Shown piece by piece: positions 46,968 to 53,698 of a stretch of DNA of 64,000 bases. The translations under genes were made by a program, and so were the position numbers. Numbering within the stretch: the stretch's first letter is position 1; every line of letters begins with the position of its first letter. This DNA comes from Halalkalibacter nanhaiisediminis (GTDB taxonomy: Bacteria > Bacillota > Bacilli > Bacillales > Bacillaceae_D), in NCBI RefSeq assembly GCF_007830185.1, contig NZ_VLKZ01000001.1, forward strand, positions 310,001 to 374,000, read 5' to 3'. The notes under the pieces are model-generated. The model saw nothing but the letters and a program-made list of their open reading frames with translations, was not told the DNA's origin and searched no databases.

Positions 46968-47092
46968 GCTTAGTTGCAGAGAACAAAGGATAGAACGTTC
47001 TTTTGTTGTCTTTCATAAAGTTCTTTCTACCCTTTTGTTCTCTTTGGAATTTTGTTGAAGGCGCTTACTTATTCAAGAGTAAGCTGCTTGTT
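46968..47092 (-). pseudogene. Decayed copy of the 44-residue small gene found at 50887
   Basis: On the minus strand QLTLE, stop, VSAFNKIPKRTKG, stop, KELYERQQKNVLSFVLCN aligns along its length with MQLTLKQLKAFNNMPKRTEG and the rest of the intact gene. Two in-frame stops mark it as dead. Confidence 0.7.
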
Positions 47093-47214
47093 TTCTAATA
47101 GAATGGTCGTGACTTCTTTTGGGAGTTGTGTTGAATACGCAACTGAATAAGGAAATAAGACAACCTATTCGTTTGATGATAGAACAATTGCGTCAGTTCG
47201 TTAAAAGCATCCTC

Positions 47215-47706
47215 TTACCCAAACATAGGTGGCTCATCATATCGATTCGTAAACCTCACGATGCAATAAGCGGTGCGGTGTATTTGTCTTTCCAGGGCAT
47301 TATAAGAGACATCTACGGTGATTTCTTTGTAGTTTCTAAAGGTGATAATGGTTTGGTTGGGTGCTTTTGGGTTGGGTTTGATGGCCTTGATGTGGTGGTA
47401 GAAAATCCAGCTGCATTCCTGTAGTTTGGGTGAGTGGGTAGGGAAGGCGAAGATTTGCTCGAGTGGATGAATGGGAATGGGTACTTTGCTCTGTGCACCC
47501 GTTTGATAGGTAACGGCTACCCGCCTTCCGTCGTAAGTAGCTCCGCCTTCCAGACAGGCTTGTTCAATGAGTTGGATCGGTGTCTTTTTCACGTAGTATT
47601 TTTGGTTTCGTTCTTGAACGATTGTGTCGTAGTCCATATGATTGGCAGGGGATAGAGAAATCGTATCTTTGTTAATTTCGTAGGTATGTAGGATCGTTTT
47701 TGTCAT
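47215..47706 (-). CDS. comK: Competence transcription factor ComK, short form
   Basis: 163 residues, starting behind AAAAGGAG. Matches to ComK: YEINKDTISLSPA, CLEGGATYDGRR, PLEQIFAFPTHSP, ECSWIFYHHIKAIKP, and VSYNALERQIHRTAY at the end of the DNA-binding core. ComK activates DNA uptake genes. B. subtilis ComK has about 30 more residues, including the FMLYPK site used by MecA for ClpC degradation; here the protein stops at DEPPMFG, so that tag is missing. Control of stability may differ. Confidence 0.9.
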   Translation of the reverse strand: MTKTILHTYEINKDTISLSPANHMDYDTIVQERNQKYYVKKTPIQLIEQACLEGGATYDGRRVAVTYQTGAQSKVPIPIHPLEQIFAFPTHSPKLQECSWIFYHHIKAIKPNPKAPNQTIITFRNYKEITVDVSYNALERQIHRTAYCIVRFTNRYDEPPMFG

Positions 47707-47863
47707 GACGGAGACTCCTTTTGGGGTTATTTTCTTTTTTTAGAGCGTTTACAAAATGTTTAAGACTTAAGGGGCTAGGGGTGAAGGAGGCTGCTGCTCT
47801 TCCTATCAAATTGTTTATTTGCATATGTATTTAGTAGGATAAGACTTAGGGGAAAACCCATTC

Positions 47864-48154
47864 TTATTGCTCTTTTTCTCTAAGGAAGCGATAAATTTCG
47901 TCTTTTGCTTCTAAATAAAGGACTCTAGGATCTTTTACTCCGAGACCATAGCTAATCTTTAATAAGATAATGTATGACATCGTCACTTCACCTCGTTCAA
48001 TCCTTCCAAGATGTGAACGGTCCATCTTAATTTCATGAGCCAATTCCTCAATTGTCATGTCTAGGTTTTGGCGTAAAGCTCTAATGTGACTACCAGTGTT
48101 TTTATTTAATAGCTTTTCTAGCTTTTTTTCTTCCTCTTTGTATTCTTTCTCCAA
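47864..48154 (-). CDS. XRE-family transcriptional regulator
   Basis: 96 residues with a TTG start behind GAAGGAGGTGG. A lysine/glutamate-rich N-terminus precedes a helix-turn-helix at 22-78 (IRALRQNLDMTIEELAHEIK, then MDRSHLGRIERGEV). The small size and lack of a ligand domain fit a SinR/Xre-type regulator. Its target is unknown; comK lies 157 bp downstream in the same direction, so a link to competence is possible. Confidence 0.85.
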   Translation of the reverse strand: MEKEYKEEEKKLEKLLNKNTGSHIRALRQNLDMTIEELAHEIKMDRSHLGRIERGEVTMSYIILLKISYGLGVKDPRVLYLEAKDEIYRFLREKEQ

Positions 48155-48546
48155 AATTCCACCTCCTTCTTAAACTATTATCTAGTCATTAGAAGGAAGT
48201 GATCGACGGATGATAAGCATCAAAAAGGATTATATTAGTAAATTTACAAAAAAAATTTTGAGCAAGAGAATGGCTGCTTATATTAGGGCGGGATTTCAAT
48301 GTTTAGCTCTGAGATCGTTTGCTAGTGAGTTGATCTAAGGCCTTTTATCATCTGTCTTGCTTGAATCTGTGAGTATGGCGAAATAGCAGGAACAAGTGGT
48401 TAATGAGTAGAAGAATAGTCTAATAGGGAATTTTGGGATCTATACTAGATTGGAAGTGCATCAGTTATTTAGTTAAATTGTGATTTGAGAGGTGACGGTG
48501 GATTGGAGATTTAGATTGATTCATTATACTAAGCCATTACATACAA

Positions 48547-48579
48547 ACCTTTGATCGTTTGCCTAAAACGATCAAAGGT
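48547..48579. repeat. Perfect 14-bp inverted repeat in a gene-free stretch
   Basis: ACCTTTGATCGTTT (48547-48560) and AAACGATCAAAGGT (48566-48579) with a 5-base loop, then TTGTTTACTTT. It may be a terminator or an operator. The rest of 48155-48655 shows no gene. Confidence 0.65.
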
Positions 48580-48655
48580 CCATTGTTTACTTTAAAATAC
48601 ATCTGTTACTCCTCAAATAATATTATCGTGAAAAACATTTGAACTTTTTGGAATT

Positions 48656-48684
48656 TTGACTATAATCAATAGTAACTATATAAA
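48656..48684 (+). promoter_or_regulatory. Promoter of the sugar-binding lipoprotein gene
   Basis: TTGACT (48656-48661), a 17-bp spacer and TATAAA (48679-48684). It leaves an untranslated leader of about 340 bases that holds both cre-like sites. Confidence 0.65.
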
Positions 48685-48710
48685 CAATAAATAGAACTTT
48701 CCTTATTTAA

Positions 48711-48724
48711 TGTAAACGATTACA
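48711..48724 (+). promoter_or_regulatory. cre/LacI-type operator 1
   Basis: TGTAAACGATTACA, an almost perfect palindrome matching the CcpA cre pattern, placed about 20 bp after the likely transcription start, where binding would repress. Confidence 0.7.
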
Positions 48725-48848
48725 AGGTGATATCATTTATTATGAGATGGCTGGGGGAATTCGAGTATCAAAATGATTGTTTTCATTGATACATCGTAAA
48801 TGTAGATTCTGTCATTCCAAATCTCAGGTTCATTTCACATCGTCAAAA

Positions 48849-48862
48849 TGTAAACGTTTACA
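48849..48862 (+). promoter_or_regulatory. cre/LacI-type operator 2
   Basis: TGTAAACGTTTACA, a perfect 14-bp palindrome, 138 bp after operator 1. Paired sites would allow looping. Confidence 0.75.
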
Positions 48863-49031
48863 TTTATGGAGTATCAAATTGTTTGATAGATTACGAACGA
48901 ATGAAGGAGGGAGCTTTCCAATAAAATAAGGGTTTTCAAATTTGGAGGGTTTTTGACATTGCGGTGAGATTAAGAAAAACACATTAACAAAAAGAATTAC
49001 ATAACAGGTTACGATCCTAGGGGGAAATGAC

Positions 49032-50180
49032 ATGAAAAAAATGTATGCTGGATTATTCGTTTTTATTTTAATTCTCGTCTTATCGGCATGTGGCACTGAA
49101 GAAGCGTCACAGGCTTCCTCTGAACCAAAAACAAATAACTCTGAGGCTATTACGATCAATCAAGACATTCCAGATAATGAAGTGATTAGTACTGGGCCTT
49201 ACGGGGAAAGTGCCATTTCAGCTAAGACGTTACAACTGACAGCAGAAGAAGTAGCAAAGATTAAAGAAGGAAATTTCACAGCGGCCATTTCTCTCCATTA
49301 TGCAGGGAATGACTGGTCTAATGCTCAGGTGAAGGGGATCACGGAAACGTTTGAAAAGATGGGTATAGAAGTGATCTCTGTAACGGATGCGCAATTTAGA
49401 CCTGAAAAGCAGGTAGCGGACATTGAAACGATCCTAGCTAGAAATCCAGATATCCTTGTTAGTTTTCCAGTTGATCCTGTCTCAATGGCTCCGTCCTATA
49501 AGCAAGCACTTGATGCGGGAGTGAAATTAGTCTTTATGGACAATCCTCCACAAGATTTTGTCGCTGGAGAAGATTATGTTAGTGTGGTGTCTGCTGATAA
49601 CTATGGTAATGGTGTCGAAGCGGCACATCTTTTAGCTAAGTCACTAGGGGAAAAAGGGAAAATTGGGGTCTTATTTCTTGATATCGACTTCTTTGTAACG
49701 AATCAAAGAAAGGAAGCATTTGAAAAGACGATCAAAGAACAGTATCCAGATATCGAGATTGTGGCGAGTGCGGGAGTTGCAGATCCAAATGAGGCAGATG
49801 CAGTAGCTTCAGCTCTTTTGACAAGACATCCTGATTTAGATGGAATGTTTTCTGTATGGGACCTACTTGGAGATGGGGTCATGTCTGCAGCACGAACAGC
49901 AGGTAGAGAAGATTTAGCAATTTCGACTATTGATTTAGGGATAAATGCTGCGATTAGTATTGCCCAAGGTGGAATGACGAAAGGGTTAGGTGCTCAATTG
50001 CCATATGATCAGGGAGTGGCCGAAGCGATATTAGGTGGGTATTCATTATTAGGAAAAGAAGCTCCACCATATGTGGCTGTTCCTGCGATGAGTGTTACAC
50101 AGGAAAATGTTCTGGAAGCTTGGGAAACGGTTTATCAAACAGAACCTCCAGTTGAACTGCAAGAAGCAGCTAAACAATAA
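49032..50180 (+). CDS. Sugar ABC transporter substrate-binding lipoprotein
   Basis: 382 residues with a lipoprotein signal (LILVLSAC, cysteine at 20) and a type I periplasmic-binding fold of the ribose/galactose class (AAISLHYAGNDWSNAQVKGI, LVSFPVDPVSMAPSYKQALD, HPDLDGMFSVWDLLGDGV). It captures a sugar or sugar derivative outside the membrane. No ATPase or permease gene is adjacent, so it is an orphan that must share a transporter or act as a sensor. Two cre-type sites precede it. Confidence 0.88.
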   Translation: MKKMYAGLFVFILILVLSACGTEEASQASSEPKTNNSEAITINQDIPDNEVISTGPYGESAISAKTLQLTAEEVAKIKEGNFTAAISLHYAGNDWSNAQVKGITETFEKMGIEVISVTDAQFRPEKQVADIETILARNPDILVSFPVDPVSMAPSYKQALDAGVKLVFMDNPPQDFVAGEDYVSVVSADNYGNGVEAAHLLAKSLGEKGKIGVLFLDIDFFVTNQRKEAFEKTIKEQYPDIEIVASAGVADPNEADAVASALLTRHPDLDGMFSVWDLLGDGVMSAARTAGREDLAISTIDLGINAAISIAQGGMTKGLGAQLPYDQGVAEAILGGYSLLGKEAPPYVAVPAMSVTQENVLEAWETVYQTEPPVELQEAAKQ

Positions 50181-50215
50181 ACGATTTTAGGAATAAAGTG
50201 GGGAGGAATTTGACG

Positions 50216-50857
50216 ATGAAAAATGTACTTTGTTATGGAGATTCCAATACATGGGGCTATAACGCGGAAACAACGGATCGATTTGCGGCAGATGTAAGAT
50301 GGACAGGTGTGCTGAAGAAGATAGTAGGGGATGACTATTATATTATCGAAGAAGGTCTTAATGGAAGAACAACATTGTGGGATGATCCGTTCATGGAAAA
50401 AAGAAATGGAAGAGACTATCTCGCCCCGTGCTTAGAAACGCATCGCCCGCTTGATCTTGTCATTATTATGTTAGGGACGAACGATCTTAAGAGTATATTT
50501 GGCTATTCTGCTTATGATATTGCTGAAGGTGCTGGGGTACTAGCTGATATCGTATTAAAAAGCGGTTCTGGCTACAATGGTGGTACACCAAAAATTTTAC
50601 TCATTTCTCCTATTCAAGTAGGAGAAGGAATTAAAGAGGCTGAATTCGCTGACATGTTTAACTTTGAAAAGAGCCTGACTACTTCAAAGGAATTTGCCAA
50701 ACAGTTTAAACGTGTGGCAGAAAAATACGGCTGCGAATTTATGGATGCTGCCGAGTTCGCACAAGCAACTCCTTTAGATCAAATTCATTTAGACGCAGAC
50801 GGACATCAGAAGCTAGGTGTGGCAATAGCGGAAAAAGTGAAGGAGATTCTTGGGTGA
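50216..50857 (+). CDS. SGNH/GDSL-family hydrolase, likely carbohydrate esterase
   Basis: 213 residues from ATG 50216 behind GGGGAGGAA. The catalytic blocks are block I CYGDSNTWGY (nucleophile serine), block II GLNGRTT, block III MLGTNDLK and block V DQIHLDADGH (Asp and His). This set is typical of arylesterase/acetylxylan esterase-like SGNH enzymes. There is no signal peptide, so it acts inside the cell. It lies 35 bp after the binding protein and so probably deacylates the imported sugar. Confidence 0.88.
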   Translation: MKNVLCYGDSNTWGYNAETTDRFAADVRWTGVLKKIVGDDYYIIEEGLNGRTTLWDDPFMEKRNGRDYLAPCLETHRPLDLVIIMLGTNDLKSIFGYSAYDIAEGAGVLADIVLKSGSGYNGGTPKILLISPIQVGEGIKEAEFADMFNFEKSLTTSKEFAKQFKRVAEKYGCEFMDAAEFAQATPLDQIHLDADGHQKLGVAIAEKVKEILG

Positions 50858-50886
50858 ATCTAAAGGGATAACTCTTTTTCCATTCC

Positions 50887-51021
50887 TTAATTAAGAAATG
50901 ATTGGTTGCAGAGAACAAAGGCTAGAACTTTCTTTTGGTGTAATTGAGAAAGTTCTTCAAAGCCTTCTGTTCTCTTTGGCATGTTGTTGAAAGCTTTTAA
51001 TTGTTTAAGAGTTAATTGCAT
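50887..51021 (-). CDS. 44-residue small protein with a decayed paralogue at 46968
   Basis: Minus-strand ATG four bases after GAGGAGGGG. The product begins MQLTLKQLKAFNNMPKRTEG and ends in KKVLAFVLCNQSFLN. A mostly helical basic peptide. The DNA also forms a long inverted repeat (AGAGAACA closing on TGTTCTCT), so RNA structure could add to or replace the coding role. Family unknown; repetition within the window supports a genuine unit. Confidence 0.55.
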   Translation of the reverse strand: MQLTLKQLKAFNNMPKRTEGFEELSQLHQKKVLAFVLCNQSFLN

Positions 51022-51069
51022 TAAACCCCTCCTCGTGTCCATTCCTCCTATGTGAATGTTAAGATGCTT

Positions 51070-51609
51070 TTATTTAGTTGGTCGACGTACGAATGGTCCA
51101 TATAATAATTCCTTTCGTATAGGAATCTTAAATGTAATAAGCAAAAAAACAATAAATCCAAGAGACAAGACCGATGTGAAAATAGGCATTCTTGTGACTA
51201 AATAGCTAAATGTATACATTAAGACATAAATGATCGAGGACCACTTGAGATTCCAGCCATGATAAAAGGAAATGGCGTGGGCCTTTTTCAAACCAACGAA
51301 TTCAAAAGTGAGAGAGATGAAAATCCACTTCATTAAATGAAATGCTTTTTTAAATAGTGATTGTGGCATATTTGATAAAAAGACCAAAATTAATAATGGC
51401 ATGATGATGAATAAATGCAGCGCTCTTAATGTGTTTCGTTTCATGCGTTTATCTTTTAGATCCCAGAGTTTTTTCTCCTTAAAAAGATAGTAGTAGAGAG
51501 AATTGATAAAAACAACGTATACAATCCCCCACGCATGCTTTCGTATTTCCTTCCACGTTTGCGATTTAATATTTAAATAAATAAGAAACAAAATGAGTGC
51601 GATGTGCAT
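51070..51609 (-). CDS. Multi-pass membrane protein (179 residues)
   Basis: Using the ATG at 51609, behind AAAGAGGTC, gives MHIALILFLIYLNIKSQTW and five hydrophobic helices. The frame upstream of it is open but unlike a protein start. A short cytoplasmic loop (LFKEKKLWDLKDKRMKRNT) follows helix 2. It resembles the CBO0543-type Bacillaceae membrane family in size and in the WKEIRKHAWG segment, but that is uncertain. Function unknown. Confidence 0.65.
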   Translation of the reverse strand: MHIALILFLIYLNIKSQTWKEIRKHAWGIVYVVFINSLYYYLFKEKKLWDLKDKRMKRNTLRALHLFIIMPLLILVFLSNMPQSLFKKAFHLMKWIFISLTFEFVGLKKAHAISFYHGWNLKWSSIIYVLMYTFSYLVTRMPIFTSVLSLGFIVFLLITFKIPIRKELLYGPFVRRPTK

Positions 51610-51757
51610 ACGAAGACCTCTTTGACTTATTTTTCTTATTTTCTTTCCTTTCCCGTGAAATATGCACTTCTTGAGAGATAACTGGTGAAAACAAAAATAG
51701 GAATAAAATGACCGTTTACATGTACACACTACAAAAAAATACGGAATAGGTGATGTC

Positions 51758-51952
51758 ATGTTGAACCTCTTATCGACAATCGTAACCCATGCTATTGCTG
51801 CATTATTTACAATTACATGGATGAAAAAAAGTGAAAATAAACGAAATCGCACGTTATATATAGCTTTAATGGTAACTGGTTTTTTATGGTCACAGCTGCA
51901 AACGGAGTATTTAATATGGCGGATTAATCGGAAAATTGACAGAGTAGGGTGA
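51758..51952 (+). CDS. Small membrane protein (64 residues)
   Basis: ATG behind AGGTGATGTC. Two hydrophobic helices (MLNLLSTIVTHAIAALFTI; LYIALMVTGFLW) separated by KKSENKRNR. Divergent from the previous gene with a 148-bp gap. TTCGGTCTAA array 3 follows. Family unknown. Confidence 0.55.
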   Translation: MLNLLSTIVTHAIAALFTITWMKKSENKRNRTLYIALMVTGFLWSQLQTEYLIWRINRKIDRVG

Positions 51953-52016
51953 ATACCTCCTGAGTGAGCGGTTTATTAGCGGAATTAGGCCGTTTTTTAT
52001 CCGAACGCTAGCATTA

Positions 52017-52131
52017 TTCGGTCTAATTAGGTGGTAATTCGGTCTAATTCAGGCTTATTTCGGTCTAACTTGGAGATAATTCGGTCTAATCCACGCTTTA
52101 TTCGGTCTAACTCAGACTTAATTCGGTCTAA
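52017..52131 (+). repeat. 21-bp-period TTCGGTCTAA array 3
   Basis: Six perfect TTCGGTCTAA copies start at 52017, 52038, 52059, 52080, 52101 and 52122, exactly 21 bp apart. The 11 bases between copies vary. Two related units (TTATTAGCGGAA and TTATCCGAA) lie just upstream. It is downstream of the plus-strand gene at 51758. Confidence 0.95.
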
Positions 52132-52297
52132 CTTAATATTAGATGATCTTCGACAAGTTGATTCTTTGATTGACATTGCTTCTTTCATTCTTCTACTTTC
52201 TATGTCAGATATTATTACTAATTTATTGAATGGATTAATGGACATGAAAGTGAGAGAAATACCTCGTCACAATCACAAGATGAAGAAGAGTAAGTAG
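52132..52297 (+). other. Open stretch of possible gene tail following array 3
   Basis: The frame continues from the array as DDLRQVDSLIDIASFILLLS and ends KMKKSK, 5 bp before a strong terminator, as a gene end would. There is no good start after the array, so it may be the tail of a gene whose start was replaced by the repeats, or chance. Confidence 0.3.
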
Positions 52298-52302
52298 GAA
52301 TT

Positions 52303-52337
52303 GGCCACCAGTTATTGTAGCTGGTGGCTTGTTTTTT
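52303..52337 (+). terminator. Terminator (GCCACCAG type) after the open stretch
   Basis: GCCACCAG (52303-52310) pairs with CTGGTGGC (52321-52328), then T residues. Close relatives of this hairpin are at 55959 and 57083. Confidence 0.8.
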
Positions 52338-52426
52338 GGTTTTGGAGCGAGAATTGCGTGTTTTTTGGCTGAGTGAGGTGGTTTATTAGCGGAAAGAGAC
52401 ACGTTATTAGCCAAACACCAACATAA

Positions 52427-52519
52427 TCTGGTCCAATAGGCTGTTTATTCGGTCTAATTAGGGAATAATTCGGTCTAACTCAGTCTTATTCGGTCTAACT
52501 CGAGCATAATTCGGTCTAA
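52427..52519 (+). repeat. 21-bp-period TTCGGTCTAA array 4
   Basis: Starts at 52427 (degenerate TCTGGTCCAA), then TTCGGTCTAA at 52448, 52469, 52489 and 52510; spacing 21, 21, 20, 21. TTATTAGCGGAA units precede it. It follows the terminator at 52303 with the same polarity. Confidence 0.9.
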
Positions 52520-52614
52520 CGCTTTATAAGTTGATTAGTAGCCCGTCACCACACCTCTGTTTACATTACGGTTCCAAGGCATGAAGTCGATCAGTTATGT
52601 CCAGCTGCACGTAA

Positions 52615-52740
52615 GCATTCAGTTTTCGTATTGCTTCTTCAGAAAAGGCACGTAAAGAGTTAGGCTGGGATCCGACATTTTCTGATCTCAACACAATTGT
52701 CACTCATGCGTAGAATTGGTATAAGAATCAACCGAAGTAA
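52615..52740 (+). pseudogene. galE: galE C-terminal remnant
   Basis: The frame reads ASSEKARKELGWDPTFSDL, then NTIVTHA, a TAG stop where GalE has tryptophan, then NWYKNQPK and TAA. This is the conserved end of UDP-glucose 4-epimerase (ASSEKAxxELGWxPxF ... HAWxWYKNxP). Nothing upstream continues it. It could be part of an old gal locus or the lost 3' half of the galE at 27295, but distance makes the first more likely. Confidence 0.75.
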
Positions 52741-52758
52741 CAGAGTTGTAAGATTTTC

Positions 52759-52858
52759 TGACAATATTTTATAGTGGCTTTATTTAAAATAGTTTGAACT
52801 TTATAAATAACTCTCTTATAATAAAGCTACTATAAATCCCGTTTTTCAGAATATTGTC
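52759..52858 (+). promoter_or_regulatory. Promoter and inverted-repeat operator of the IclR operon
   Basis: TTGAAC (52794-52799), 17 bp and TATAAT (52817-52822) make a strong promoter. GACAATATT (52760) and AATATTGTC (52850) flank it symmetrically and suggest IclR-type autoregulation. The downstream block CCCGTTTTTCAGAATATTGT recurs in similar form at 56161. Confidence 0.65.
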
Positions 52859-52908
52859 TCAAATATAGGGATTAGTTCTTTTGAATAAGCGAAAAGGGAG
52901 CTTTGGAA

Positions 52909-53670
52909 ATGAATTATTTAAATAAGACTGTTTTAAAAAGCTTAGAAATCTTACAGTATTTCAAAATGAAACCTCAGCTTTCTTTAAAGGAATTAGAGGA
53001 GCTGTCCCAGTTACCTAAAAGTACCTTACATAGAATTGTGTTGACGCTAGAGCATCAAGGCTTTTTAAAGCGTGATAGTGACGCTGCTAAGCCTCGATTT
53101 GAATTAGGGCTAACTTTATTAGAATTAGGAAATCTCGTTTCTAGTCATTTGGAAATTAGGAAGGTAGCTCTTCCATATATGGAAGAGCTAAGAAATAGTG
53201 TGAATGAGGCAGTAAATCTAGTGATAAGAGAGAAAGATGAAGCCATTTATATTGAAAAAGTTGATACCTCGCACCCTGTTAGAGTTTACACAAAGGTAGG
53301 GAGGAGTGCTCCGTTATATGCGGGGGCGTGCCCGAGGGTTTTGCTTTCCAATCTGTCTGATCAGGAGATTGAAGAGTATTTTTCCAATCTTGATCTTAAA
53401 AAAATTGGAAATGGCACGATTCAAGACAAAGAAGAATTATACAAAGCAATTGAGGAGTGCCGATTAAGTGGATTTACGGTTAGCTACGGTGAGCTTGAAA
53501 CGGATTCTGCAGCAGTGGCTGTGCCAATAAGGGGTCATTCTGGGACTGTTATTGCTGGGTTAAGTATCGCAGGTCCGATCCAAAGATTTAATCAAGAAAA
53601 TATTGAGCAATTTGTTCGTCAAGCAAAAGAGTGTGCCAATTCGATTTCGTCCCAAATGGGCTTTAGATAA
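52909..53670 (+). CDS. IclR-family transcriptional regulator
   Basis: 253 residues from ATG 52909 behind AAAAGGGAG. An N-terminal winged helix (LKELEELSQLPKSTLHRIVL) is followed by the IclR effector domain (residues 75-250) with IEKVDTSHPVRVYTKVGRSA and AVAVPIRGHSGTVIAGLSIA. It senses a small metabolite and most likely controls the symporter and peptidase genes that follow, plus itself. Confidence 0.9.
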   Translation: MNYLNKTVLKSLEILQYFKMKPQLSLKELEELSQLPKSTLHRIVLTLEHQGFLKRDSDAAKPRFELGLTLLELGNLVSSHLEIRKVALPYMEELRNSVNEAVNLVIREKDEAIYIEKVDTSHPVRVYTKVGRSAPLYAGACPRVLLSNLSDQEIEEYFSNLDLKKIGNGTIQDKEELYKAIEECRLSGFTVSYGELETDSAAVAVPIRGHSGTVIAGLSIAGPIQRFNQENIEQFVRQAKECANSISSQMGFR

Positions 53671-53698
53671 ATAGTTTTTAACTTAGGAGGAATGGCTT

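Noticed and set aside
47119-47424. Plus-strand 101-codon frame opposite comK
   Set aside because: It is antisense to a clear ComK and has no known domain.
48181-48540. Possible genes in the gap upstream of the sugar-binding protein
   Set aside because: All frames are broken by stops, with no ribosome site; only hair-pin and promoter signals are supported.
51610-51852. 81-residue N-terminal extension of the membrane protein at 51070
   Set aside because: It overlaps the divergent small gene and lacks a ribosome site, whereas the ATG at 51609 has AAAGAGG upstream.
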